Source: Bacteroidaceae bacterium
GTDB lineage: Bacteria > Bacteroidota > Bacteroidia > Bacteroidales > Bacteroidaceae
Length of the DNA stretch: 64,000 nucleotides
Direction of reading: 5' to 3'
Assembly: GCA_024684455.1 (NCBI GenBank)
Contig: JAIKWU010000036.1
Span: 1 to 64,000 of the forward strand
Shown: in pieces, positions 8,654-16,910 of the stretch
Layout: the number at the start of each line of letters is the position of its first letter
Numbering within the stretch: position 1 is the stretch's first letter
The notes under the pieces: generated by a model
Databases searched by the model: none
Seen by the model: only the letters and a program-made list of their open reading frames with translations
Told to the model about the DNA's origin: nothing
Position numbers and translations under genes: made by a program

Positions 8654-10834
8654 ATGAAACACCTCCTCACACTTCTTCTTTTGACTTTTGCAAGCACCCT
8701 GTTTGCACAGCAGCCTGTGTATCTCGATGCATCGCAGCCGATTGAGCTGCGCATTGACGATGCCCTGAGCCGCATGACGGCTGCCGAGAAGGTGGGGTTG
8801 TGCCACGGCTGGGGCAAGTTCTACAGCGGCGGTGTGCCCCGTCTGGGCATTCCAGGGCTGTGGATGTCGGACGGACCACATGGAGTTCGCGCCGAGATTG
8901 CGTGGAACGAATGGAAAAATGCGGGATGGACCACTGACTCCTGCACGGCATTTCCTTCGCTTACATGCCTCGCTGCCACATGGAATCCGCTGCTCGCCGA
9001 GAAATACGGCAAGGCCATCGGCGAGGAGGCCGCCTATCGCGGAAAGCAGGTGCTGCTGGGCCCTGGCGTCAACATCTACCGAACGCCGCTCAACGGCCGC
9101 AACTTCGAGTACATGGGCGAAGACCCCGTGCTTTCGGCCACGATGTGCGTGCCTTACATACAAGGTGTGCAGTCGAACGGCGTGGCTTGCTGTGTGAAAC
9201 ATTACGCACTGAACAATCAGGAGGTGCAACGTTGGTCGGTCAACGTTGAGTGCAGCGAACGTGCCCTGCGCGAAATCTACCTGCCTGCGTTCCGCGCAGC
9301 AGTTCAGCAGGGCAAGGTGTGGAGTCTGATGGGCTCTTACAACAAGTTTCGCGGCACGCACTGCAGTCACAACGATTACCTGCTCAACCAAATTCTGAAG
9401 AAGGAATGGGGTTTCGACGGCGCGGTCGTTTCGGACTGGGATGCTGCGCACAACGCTCGTGAGGCTGCCATGAACGGCCTCGACATCGAAATGGGTACGA
9501 GCCAGCGTCCCGACAAAGGCATCAAGTGGGGACAGTTCACGTGGGACGAGTGCTATTTAGGCAATGATCTGCTGAAGGCTGTGCAGAGCGGTGAAGTGCC
9601 CGAAGAGGTGCTGAACGACAAGGCGCGTCGTGTGCTGCGTCTCATCATGCGCACCGCCATGAATCCCAATCGCCACCATGGCAACCAGGACTACGCAGCC
9701 CATTCGGAGGTGTGCCGTCAGATTGGCGACGAAGGCATTGTGCTGCTGAAGAATGAGAAGAAGGCTCTGCCGCTCATTACCGCCCAGAAGACCATCCTCA
9801 TCGTTGGAGACAATGCGGTGAGGAAATTGACCGAAGGCGGCGGTTCGTCGGAGTTGAAGGTTCAGCACGAGACCTCGGTGCTGGCAGCCATGAAGGCTGA
9901 GTTCGGCGACCGCGTACAGTTTGCCCAGGGCTATGTCCCAGGCCGCACAGACTACGAACGTGAACACAGCATCGCCCAACAGGTGACGGACTCGTTGCGC
10001 AACGAAGCCGTCGAGATGGTACGTCGCGCCGATGTCGTCATTCTGGTGGGAGGCCTCAACAAGAACAGGCATCAGGATTGCGAGGACAGCGACCGACGGA
10101 CCTACGACCTGCCGTTCGGCCAACCCGAACTGATTGAGGCGCTGACCGCTGTCAACAAGAACGTGATTGTCGTCCTGATGAGCGGCAATGCCGTGGCGAT
10201 GCCGTGGGAAAAGAACGTGAAAGCCATCGTGCAGGCGTGGTATCTGGGCAGCGAAACTGGCGTCGCTGTGACCGACGTGTTGACAGGCCGCATCAACCCC
10301 AGCGGCCATCTGCCCTTCTCCATCCCCGTAAACCAGAACGATTGCGCTGCCCACAGTTTCGGAACCATCGGTTATCCTGGAGACGGCAAGACGGTCGAGT
10401 ACAAGGAAGACGTGCTCGTGGGCTACCGCTGGCACGACACGAAGAGAATTCCTGCGCGTTTTGCCTTCGGTCACGGCCTGAGTTATACGACCTTCGACTA
10501 TGGCAAAGCCAAATGGGAACAGCAGGGCCAGGATGTAGTCATCACCGTTCCTGTCAAGAACACGGGCAAGGTGGCCGGCAAGGAAGTCGTGCAACTCTAC
10601 GTCGGCGAGGACAACCCGACGGTGTTGCGTCCGACGAAGGAACTGAAAGCCTTCGAGAAGGTGCTCCTTCAGCCAGGCGAGACGAAGGAGGTCACTTTCC
10701 GACTGACTCCTGCCAAGGATTTCGCCTTCTACGACGAAACCAAGCGGGAATGGCATGCCAACACGGGCCACTACACCTTCTACGTCGGCAGTTCGTCCGC
10801 CGACATTCGACAGACATTGAAATTTGATTTATAA
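8654..10834 (+). CDS. Secreted GH3 beta-glucosidase-type enzyme
   Basis: The ATG at 8654 gives a 726-aa protein with signal peptide MKHLLTLLLLTFASTLFAQ. The GH3 N-terminal barrel shows WMSDGPHGVRAE, the substrate-binding CCVKHYALNNQE region and the nucleophile Asp in AVVSDWDAAHN. The C-terminal sandwich (GLNKNRHQDCEDSDR) and a fibronectin-III-like domain (VVQLYVGED...LKAFEKVLL) complete the usual three-domain layout of beta-glucosidases. It cleaves terminal beta-glucosyl or related residues from oligosaccharides in the periplasm. The start at 8588 in the track is rejected because the promoter lies inside it. The next gene follows 31 bp later, probably in the same operon. Confidence 0.9.
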   Translation: MKHLLTLLLLTFASTLFAQQPVYLDASQPIELRIDDALSRMTAAEKVGLCHGWGKFYSGGVPRLGIPGLWMSDGPHGVRAEIAWNEWKNAGWTTDSCTAFPSLTCLAATWNPLLAEKYGKAIGEEAAYRGKQVLLGPGVNIYRTPLNGRNFEYMGEDPVLSATMCVPYIQGVQSNGVACCVKHYALNNQEVQRWSVNVECSERALREIYLPAFRAAVQQGKVWSLMGSYNKFRGTHCSHNDYLLNQILKKEWGFDGAVVSDWDAAHNAREAAMNGLDIEMGTSQRPDKGIKWGQFTWDECYLGNDLLKAVQSGEVPEEVLNDKARRVLRLIMRTAMNPNRHHGNQDYAAHSEVCRQIGDEGIVLLKNEKKALPLITAQKTILIVGDNAVRKLTEGGGSSELKVQHETSVLAAMKAEFGDRVQFAQGYVPGRTDYEREHSIAQQVTDSLRNEAVEMVRRADVVILVGGLNKNRHQDCEDSDRRTYDLPFGQPELIEALTAVNKNVIVVLMSGNAVAMPWEKNVKAIVQAWYLGSETGVAVTDVLTGRINPSGHLPFSIPVNQNDCAAHSFGTIGYPGDGKTVEYKEDVLVGYRWHDTKRIPARFAFGHGLSYTTFDYGKAKWEQQGQDVVITVPVKNTGKVAGKEVVQLYVGEDNPTVLRPTKELKAFEKVLLQPGETKEVTFRLTPAKDFAFYDETKREWHANTGHYTFYVGSSSADIRQTLKFDL

Positions 10835-10865
10835 CATATTGTTTCACAACTAAAACTTAAACAAA

Positions 10866-11630
10866 ATGAAGAAATTCTATCTCATCGCAGCAATGGCCTG
10901 CATGGCATTGGCTGCCAGCGCTCAGCAGCGAGTTTCGCTGAGCACGTACCAAGGTACAGACATCAACAAGTACGATGGCAAAGAAATGGCTGTCACCGTG
11001 AGCCGCTACGTCATCACCGGTTGGAACACGCTGTCGCTGCCTTTCGCCATGACGGCTGACGAACTCAACACGGCCTTCGGAAGCGACTGCCGTCTGGAGC
11101 GTCTGGTCGGTGTCGAGAGCAACGACGCAGGCATCGTCCTCAACTTCCAGGACTGCAAAGCCGGTGGCGTTCAGCCCAACACGCCGTACATCCTGTACTA
11201 CACAGGCGAGAACGGCAGCAAGCGTATCGTGAAGACGACTACCCTCGTCAACGGCACTTCGATGGTCCATTTCACTGACAGCCGCACTGGTGCCACCGTC
11301 ACGATGGGTGGTGTGTCTCAGAAGACAGACGGCAAGGGCCTGTATGGCATTCTTGCCCGCGACAATGCAGAGGCTGCGTTTGTCAGCGCCGACGACGTGA
11401 CCAACGGCTTCTATGCCACACGTTGCTTCGTACAGGTGTCCAACGACAACAAGACTCCGCTCTTCACCCACCACATCGGCGAAGGTGAAGCCACAAGCAT
11501 CAACTCCGTAGCCCGTGCTGGCGAACGCGTTGAAGTGTTCAACGTCAGTGGTGTCAAGGTGGCCGACCGCATCGATGGTCTGCAGCCAGGTGTCTATGTT
11601 GTAAAGGGACGTAAGGTATTTGTCAAGTAA
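10866..11630 (+). CDS. Secreted protein of unknown function with C-terminal GRKVFVK tail
   Basis: A 254-aa protein with a signal peptide (MKKFYLIAAMACMALAASAQ). The mature part is rich in short beta strands (RYVITGWNTLSLPFAM, GGVQPNTPYILYY, TRCFVQVSND) and I do not recognise a catalytic motif. The last 30 residues, VEVFNVSGVKV...GVYVVKGRKVFVK, match the tail seen on the GH30 and the large GH51 in this window, which suggests a shared surface-targeting or folding signal. It lies directly behind the GH3 glucosidase and could be a partner or binding protein; that is inference from position only. Confidence 0.7.
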   Translation: MKKFYLIAAMACMALAASAQQRVSLSTYQGTDINKYDGKEMAVTVSRYVITGWNTLSLPFAMTADELNTAFGSDCRLERLVGVESNDAGIVLNFQDCKAGGVQPNTPYILYYTGENGSKRIVKTTTLVNGTSMVHFTDSRTGATVTMGGVSQKTDGKGLYGILARDNAEAAFVSADDVTNGFYATRCFVQVSNDNKTPLFTHHIGEGEATSINSVARAGERVEVFNVSGVKVADRIDGLQPGVYVVKGRKVFVK

Positions 11631-11671
11631 CACCCTGACACATCCATTTCCGACACATTTTGAAACCATGT

Positions 11672-11749
11672 CCAAGTGCTTGGCGTTTTCACGCTAAGCA
11701 CTTGGCGTGCGAACGCTAAGCGCTTAGCGTGTTTTTTCTAAGCACTTGG
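11672..11749. repeat. 22-bp-period palindromic array B (4 units)
   Basis: Cores at 11672, 11694, 11716 and 11738, exactly 22 bp apart: one GTG-type core followed by CAC/CGC-type cores. The third, CTAAGCGCTTAG, is a perfect palindrome. The last linker is CGTGTTTTTT. The array lies between two genes of the same strand. Confidence 0.9.
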
Positions 11750-11768
11750 AATAATTTTTAGATTGACT

Positions 11769-12590
11769 ATGAAACAACTGCAAAACAGAGTCTGCCGACT
11801 CCTCGTATCTACCATCGTTCTGTTGCCCCTGCTGTGTCAGGCGCAGAACACCGAAAACCCGCGCGGCATCTACAAACTCACGTCGATAATTGGCAAACAG
11901 GGCGAGACAAAAGCGCCTTTCGACCAGTACAAAATCTGCACCGACTCGGTCACGCTGATGCTCAACATTAGTGGCAACCGCTATAATCTCGGCAACACCG
12001 ACCACATCATCTTCAACTACACGGGCGAGGAGCCTGACCCCGTCAACGCTCATGCCTCACGCATCTACGACAGCAATGCCGAACGGTTCACACTGAAGTG
12101 GTGGAACACTACACCTGGTCACATGTTCTTCCCCGAGAACGACTGGTGCATCGAGAAATACGAGTCGGGACAGTATTCCGACACAGGTCGCCGTATCATC
12201 GACGCCCTCACCTCGACAAGCACAGCCGACAAGGCCAATCCGCTTATCGGTACCTGGCAAGTGCTGGGCATGATGGACGAACTGCGCGATGTCAAACCCA
12301 CGCTGCAGAAGATGCAGAAAGACTACTCGGAACGTCCGCTGCGCCGTCACTACTACGTCATTCTGACGAAGGAAAACCTCATCCACACAGGTCAGTCTTC
12401 GATATCTAATGTCTCCTTCCTCGACAAGAACAGCATGAAAGTGGGCAATCAGGTGATGAAAATCAAATGGCTGTCGAAAGACGTCGTCGCCTTGGAAGTC
12501 AAGCAGGACTGGCGCACCGACTACGAAATCTGGCAACGTGATACCGACGGTGTGCCTGTGCTGACTCGCATCGCCGGCGTTTACAGATAG
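11769..12590 (+). CDS. DUF4488-type secreted protein
   Basis: The ORF-track start is TTG; the ATG two codons later (11769) gives 273 aa with a signal peptide ending near LLCQAQ. Two similar halves are visible: GIYKLTSIIGKQGE at about 35 and PLIGTWQVLGMMDEL at about 157, each followed by strand-rich sequence (FTLKWWNTTPGHMFFPENDWC in the first). This fits the Bacteroidetes DUF4488 family, a lipocalin-like fold of unknown role. It begins 19 bp after array B, with no good -7 box visible, and ends 18 bp before mrp, so the two are likely co-transcribed. Confidence 0.65.
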   Translation: MKQLQNRVCRLLVSTIVLLPLLCQAQNTENPRGIYKLTSIIGKQGETKAPFDQYKICTDSVTLMLNISGNRYNLGNTDHIIFNYTGEEPDPVNAHASRIYDSNAERFTLKWWNTTPGHMFFPENDWCIEKYESGQYSDTGRRIIDALTSTSTADKANPLIGTWQVLGMMDELRDVKPTLQKMQKDYSERPLRRHYYVILTKENLIHTGQSSISNVSFLDKNSMKVGNQVMKIKWLSKDVVALEVKQDWRTDYEIWQRDTDGVPVLTRIAGVYR

Positions 12591-12608
12591 ATAACCCAAG
12601 AAAACAAA

Positions 12609-13709
12609 ATGACTCTCTATCCTAAACTCATCCACGACGCCCTTGCCACGGTACGTTATCCTGGCAACGGCAAAAACCTCATCGAGAACGAGATGCTCGA
12701 CGACGACCTGCGCATCGACAGCATGAAGGTCTCCTTCTCTCTCATTTTCCCCAAACCGACCGACCCGTTCCGTAAGTCGATGATAGCGGCTGCCGAAACG
12801 GCTATTCATACCTACGTCAGCCCCGACGTCGAGGTCAGCATCAATGTGAAGTCCAAGACCGAACTGCCGCCCGAACCCGACAAACTCCTGCCTGGCGTGA
12901 AGAACATCATCGCCGTCTCGAGTGGCAAAGGCGGCGTGGGCAAGAGCACCGTGACCGCCAACCTGGCCATCGGACTGGCTCACCTCGGCTATCGCGTCGG
13001 ACTGCTCGATGCCGACATCTTCGGACCATCCATTCCCAAGATGTTCCAGGTCGAGGACGAACGCCCTTTTGCCGAAAACATCAACGGCCGCGACCTCATC
13101 GTGCCGATTGAGAAATACGGTGTAAAGTTGCTGAGCATCGGTTTCTTCGTTGACCCAGCACAGGCAACGCTCTGGCGCGGTGGTATGGCTTCGAATGCCC
13201 TGAAACAACTCATCGGCGAGACAAAGTGGGGCGACCTCGACTACTTCATCCTTGACACACCTCCAGGTACGAGCGACATCCACCTCACCCTGCTCCAGAC
13301 GCTGGGCATCACTGGCGCCGTCATCGTTTCGACACCACAGCAAGTGGCACTTGCCGACGCACGCAAAGGTGTCAGTATGTACCTGAACGACAAGGTCAAC
13401 GTGCCCATCCTCGGACTTGTCGAAAACATGGCGTGGTTTACTCCGGCACAGCATCCCGACGAGCGCTATTACATCTTCGGAAAAGACGGCTGCAAGAACC
13501 TCGCCGACGAACTGAAGGTGCCGCTGCTCGCCCAGATACCGCTCATTCAGGACGTTTGCGAAAGTGGCGATAACGGACTTCCCTCCGTGCTCGACCCTGC
13601 TTCACCCTCGGGCATGGCCTTCATGGCCCTCGCCGCCCGCGTAGTCACACAGGTCGATAAACGCAACATGGAATTACCCAAGACTGAGCGCGTCCATACG
13701 CACGGCTAA
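12609..13709 (+). CDS. Mrp/ApbC/NBP35-type iron-sulfur carrier ATPase
   Basis: A 366-aa P-loop ATPase of the Mrp family, which carries Fe-S clusters to apo-proteins. Residues 1-90 form a DUF59 (MIP18-like) domain. The deviant Walker A SSGKGGVGKST is at about 104-114, followed by LLDADIFGPSIPKMF and the Walker B-like LDTPPGTSDIHL. The CxxC cluster motif of E. coli ApbC is replaced by ENMAWFTPAQHPDERYY, which I recall as usual for this phylum. The C-terminus is longer than in proteobacterial homologues. Its stop is 2 bp from the convergent U32 gene stop. Confidence 0.9.
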   Translation: MTLYPKLIHDALATVRYPGNGKNLIENEMLDDDLRIDSMKVSFSLIFPKPTDPFRKSMIAAAETAIHTYVSPDVEVSINVKSKTELPPEPDKLLPGVKNIIAVSSGKGGVGKSTVTANLAIGLAHLGYRVGLLDADIFGPSIPKMFQVEDERPFAENINGRDLIVPIEKYGVKLLSIGFFVDPAQATLWRGGMASNALKQLIGETKWGDLDYFILDTPPGTSDIHLTLLQTLGITGAVIVSTPQQVALADARKGVSMYLNDKVNVPILGLVENMAWFTPAQHPDERYYIFGKDGCKNLADELKVPLLAQIPLIQDVCESGDNGLPSVLDPASPSGMAFMALAARVVTQVDKRNMELPKTERVHTHG

Positions 13710-13711
13710 GT

Positions 13712-15526
13712 TCAGGCTAAATAAAGTTGCATCATGCAGTTCTGGCAATCGAAGGCCAGACGAAAACGCGCACCATTCTCAAGCGAAAGGAACAACTCTT
13801 TCGGACCTTTCGCACCACCACGTTTCTGACACCACCCCATTGCATAGCGCAAGCAATGGCGGCATGTCATCACAGGCACATCGGCGCGGTGCTGCAACTC
13901 AAACGCAGGTTCAACTTCGCAGCCCTGCTGCTCATAAAAAACACGAGCAAGGCTGTTAGAAACATTTATCGGTTTGTAGGGGCATGGCTTGTCCATGCCC
14001 TTCTCATTTGTTGGGCATAGACCAGCTATGCTCCTACTCTTCGACAATTCTCCAACCAGTTCACGCCGCCATTCCGCCAGCACAGAAGAGGGGATAAAGT
14101 AATTCTTCTTCAATAATATATTTAAGGAGCGCAGGCGATACGGCGTGTCTCCGAGGCGCGAAAGTTGCCGCTGAATATTGTCGGATTGGTGAGTGCGGGC
14201 AAGTTCTGCAGCATATTCCTTGCGAATGAAAACCTGGCGCACACCATCATCGACAGCGAGAAGAAACGCCTCGCCGTCGTAGTCGAGCGTGAGGTCGAGA
14301 GGCACGGTGCGTGTAGCACTCTCCTTTGCCAAAATATCGTTGAAAGCCTTGTCGAAATTGCGGTAGAGCACCATCCCTGGCAGCAAGTCGTGCGGCACGG
14401 GATAAGGCCACACACGGCTGCCCTCCACTCGGTTCACACGGAGCCCAATCAACTTCTTCGCTCGGTTGAAGAAACAGAGGCCGTCGCCATTCTCCAACTT
14501 CACATCCCCCTCTAACACCAGACTTCCCTTGCCGATTTCTTCTACACGCCCCACTTCTACGCCAACGGATTTCGGCGTATCAAAAGAAAAGATATCGGGG
14601 TTACGTCCAAAAAGAAAATAATGAGTGAAGCCGCGATTGAACGACTTGCGCACATCAGGACGGAACTTCAGTTGCACCACGCCGCGCGAACTGCGGCGGT
14701 AACGGTCCGGAAATTTGGCGCACAGGGCATCTAGAGCCTCGCTGTAGGCAGCCGTCACATTCTTCACATACGCCATATCCTTCAGCCGCCCCTCAATCTT
14801 GAACGACGTGGCGCCAGCCTCGGCCAACTCCTCCAACACATCCAGTTGGCACAAGTCTTTGAGCGACAGCAGATGCTTCTTTTCCAGCAACTTATGTCCC
14901 TTCTCATCCTCCAGGTCAAACTCCATGCGGCACACCTGTGCACAGGCACCACGGTTGGCACTGCGACGGAACAGCGCTTCGCTCGCATAGCAACGGCCGC
15001 TCAGACTGACACACAGCGCGCCATGCACAAAGACCTCCAGACTCACGTCGGAACACTGCTCATGCACCTGCCGAATCTCCTCCAGCGACAGTTCGCGCGC
15101 CAGCACCACCTGTTCCGCGCCCATGTCACGCAGCCACTGCACCTGCTCCACCGTGCGGTTGTCCATCTGCGTCGATGCGTGCCAACGGCCGCCACAACGC
15201 CTGACGATGTCCACCATCGCCAAGTCCTGCACAATGAACGCATCCACACCGATCGCCAGCAAATCCTTCACAAGCCGCTCCACCTCAGCCAGTTCGTCGT
15301 CATACAGCAACGTGTTCAGCGTCACATAAACCCGTGCGTCAAACACATGAGCATAAGCCACCAGCCGCGCAATATCCTCAACCGAGTTGCCTGCAGCCTG
15401 ACGTGCTCCGAACCGCTCCGCACCAATATACACAGCATCGGCACCGTGGCGAATCGCCTCGATGCCAATGTCGGCTGTACGTGCCGGAGCCAGAAGTTCT
15501 AACTTATTCAATCTTACTGATGTCAT
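13712..15526 (-). CDS. U32 family protein (RlhA/YdcP-like)
   Basis: A 604-aa protein of the peptidase U32 family, now known mainly from rRNA/tRNA hydroxylation proteins RlhA and TrhP. It begins ELLAPARTADIGIEAIRHGADAVYIG and carries the U32 signature region EVFVHGALCVSLSGRCYASEA with SANRGACAQVCR, whose cysteines are likely cluster ligands. A C-terminal cysteine group (MTCRHCLRYAMGWC and FDCQNCMMQ) is extra. Residues at about 497-517 (GLCPTNEKGMDKPCPYKP) are encoded by a paired palindromic repeat inserted in frame. It overlaps the 3' end of metA by 23 bp, suggesting translational coupling. Confidence 0.85.
   Translation of the reverse strand: MTSVRLNKLELLAPARTADIGIEAIRHGADAVYIGAERFGARQAAGNSVEDIARLVAYAHVFDARVYVTLNTLLYDDELAEVERLVKDLLAIGVDAFIVQDLAMVDIVRRCGGRWHASTQMDNRTVEQVQWLRDMGAEQVVLARELSLEEIRQVHEQCSDVSLEVFVHGALCVSLSGRCYASEALFRRSANRGACAQVCRMEFDLEDEKGHKLLEKKHLLSLKDLCQLDVLEELAEAGATSFKIEGRLKDMAYVKNVTAAYSEALDALCAKFPDRYRRSSRGVVQLKFRPDVRKSFNRGFTHYFLFGRNPDIFSFDTPKSVGVEVGRVEEIGKGSLVLEGDVKLENGDGLCFFNRAKKLIGLRVNRVEGSRVWPYPVPHDLLPGMVLYRNFDKAFNDILAKESATRTVPLDLTLDYDGEAFLLAVDDGVRQVFIRKEYAAELARTHQSDNIQRQLSRLGDTPYRLRSLNILLKKNYFIPSSVLAEWRRELVGELSKSRSIAGLCPTNEKGMDKPCPYKPINVSNSLARVFYEQQGCEVEPAFELQHRADVPVMTCRHCLRYAMGWCQKRGGAKGPKELFLSLENGARFRLAFDCQNCMMQLYLA
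13976..14037. repeat. Paired palindromic element inside the U32 gene
   Basis: Two 25-nt arms in inverted orientation, each beginning GTAGG and each itself a palindrome (GGGCATGG/CCATGCCC type), match at 21 of 25 positions. The element reads through in frame as about 20 residues of the U32 protein. The architecture matches the element in dnaG. Confidence 0.75.
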
Positions 15527-16421
15527 ACGGTGTCGTCTGATAGACGTAGTAGTTCAGCCAGTTCGTGAACAGCAAGTTCGCATGAGCACGCCAGCGCACA
15601 CGCGGCGGACGGCTCGGATCGTCGTCCTCGTAGTAGTTCTGAGGCGGAGCGATGGGCAGTCCTTTCTTCACGTCGCGCCGATACTCCGCATCCAGCGTCA
15701 GCGGCGCATACTCGCTGTGACCTGTGATGAAGAACTCACGACCCTCACGTGCCATCACAATGTGCACGCCCGCCACCGGCGACTCCGAAAGGAGAGTCAA
15801 CTCCTTCACCCGCTCGATATCCTCACGGCGCACCTCACTGTGACGGCTGTGCGGCGCAAAGAACACATCGTCGAACCCGCGGAAAATCGGCAGTTCGGGA
15901 TGCAGGACCTTGTGACGGAACACACCGAACACCTTGCCCTCGGTCGGATACTTCGGCACCCCGTAGAAATGGTACAGCGCCGCCTGAGCCGCCCAGCAGA
16001 TGTAGCAAGTCGATTGAACGTTATGATACGCCCAGTCAAACACCTCCTGCAACTCCGACCAGTAAGTGACATCTTTGAAATCCATCTGCTCCAACGGCGC
16101 ACCCGTCACAATCAAGCCGTCGTATTTCTCACGGCGCATCTCCGCAAAGTCACGGTAGAACGCCATCATGTGCTCCACCGGCGTATTCTTCGACGTATGG
16201 CTGCGAATCTTCATAAACTCGATTTCCACCTGCAGCGGCGTGTTCGACAGGATGCGGATAAAGTCCGTCTCCGTCGTAATCTTGATAGGCATCAAGTTCA
16301 AGATAGCCAGTCGCAGCGGACGGATATCCTGTCCGTGCGCCCGTGTCGAGTCCATCACGAAGATATTCTCACGTTTCAGCAGTTCAATGGCCGGAAGCCG
16401 GTCTGGCAAAGTCAATGGCAT
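15504..16421 (-). CDS. metA: Homoserine O-acyltransferase (MetA family, probably acetyl-specific)
   Basis: The ATG at 16421 gives 305 aa (MPLTLPDRLPAIELL), the normal MetA length; the track's upstream start adds 12 unlikely residues. The catalytic Cys is in STCYICWAAQAAL at about 142, and the catalytic His and Glu are in GHSEYAPLTLD at about 235-237. The acyl-donor position reads GAPLEQMDF: Glu where E. coli has Gly, the change associated with acetyl-CoA rather than succinyl-CoA use. It performs the first committed step of methionine synthesis in the cytoplasm. It is followed by, and overlaps, the U32 gene. Confidence 0.93.
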   Translation of the reverse strand: MPLTLPDRLPAIELLKRENIFVMDSTRAHGQDIRPLRLAILNLMPIKITTETDFIRILSNTPLQVEIEFMKIRSHTSKNTPVEHMMAFYRDFAEMRREKYDGLIVTGAPLEQMDFKDVTYWSELQEVFDWAYHNVQSTCYICWAAQAALYHFYGVPKYPTEGKVFGVFRHKVLHPELPIFRGFDDVFFAPHSRHSEVRREDIERVKELTLLSESPVAGVHIVMAREGREFFITGHSEYAPLTLDAEYRRDVKKGLPIAPPQNYYEDDDPSRPPRVRWRAHANLLFTNWLNYYVYQTTPYDISKIE

Positions 16422-16488
16422 AGTGAAAAGGACAAAAGTATGAAGTACAAAGGACAATGTACAAAAGACAAAGTACCAATTTATTTTG

Positions 16489-16496
16489 CAAAGTTA
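16489..16496 (-). promoter_or_regulatory. -7 box of metA
   Basis: TAACTTTG followed by CA on the minus strand, giving a leader of about 60 nt before the metA ATG. Confidence 0.6.
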
Positions 16497-16639
16497 CGCA
16501 ATAAAAATGAAAAGAAAAAGAAACACCCCGTTTTTCCCTTTTCCCCATCCACAAGCACCCCCGACTTCACCCTCGAAGCCACCGTCACACACACGCCCCC
16601 ACGCCCCATCCACCTCCCGACTGTGCACCGCTGAAAATT

Positions 16640-16672
16640 CTAAGTGCTTTAAAAAAATTTCCAAGTACTTAG
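16640..16672. repeat. Degenerate palindromic array C (2 units)
   Basis: CTAAGTGCTTTA (16640) and CCAAGTACTTAG (16661) are recognisable cores of the 22-bp array family, here 21 bp apart and without the CGT/ACG flanks; probably a decayed copy. Confidence 0.55.
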
Positions 16673-16852
16673 AATTTTCTGTACACCACACCATGCATCT
16701 GAAACGAGCACAAATTGGACGTCCGCACACAACTTTCCTAATTGCGTAGTCTTATATTTCACCAGCACCAAGAACAATCAATTTATAGTAGTCGACAAAC
16801 AGTTATAAAAATTTTTCCATTCAATTATTTTTTTTCTTACTCAGATTTTTTG

Positions 16853-16860
16853 TACTTTTG
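16853..16860 (+). promoter_or_regulatory. -7 box of the GIY-YIG gene
   Basis: TACTTTTG followed by CA, 50 bp upstream of the ATG. Confidence 0.55.
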
Positions 16861-16910
16861 CAGATATTAATCCACCCAACAAGAAGAACGGTGATATCCT
16901 CACTTAAAAT

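Larger units (their letters stand above)
16422..16910. other. Intergenic region between metA and the GIY-YIG gene
   Basis: A 489-bp gap between divergent genes. From the metA side it holds the metA leader with repeated AAAGGACAATGTAC-like words, the metA -7 box, a strikingly C-rich stretch (about 16525-16620), the degenerate repeat array C, an AT-rich stretch and the GIY-YIG promoter. I see no convincing gene; the ORFs drawn across it follow the C-rich composition. Confidence 0.6.

Noticed and set aside
9557-10771. 404-aa minus-strand ORF
   Set aside because: Antisense to the GH3 glucosidase gene.
15462-16634. 390-aa plus-strand ORF
   Set aside because: Antisense to metA and rich in His/Arg/Gln in the pattern of a shadow frame.
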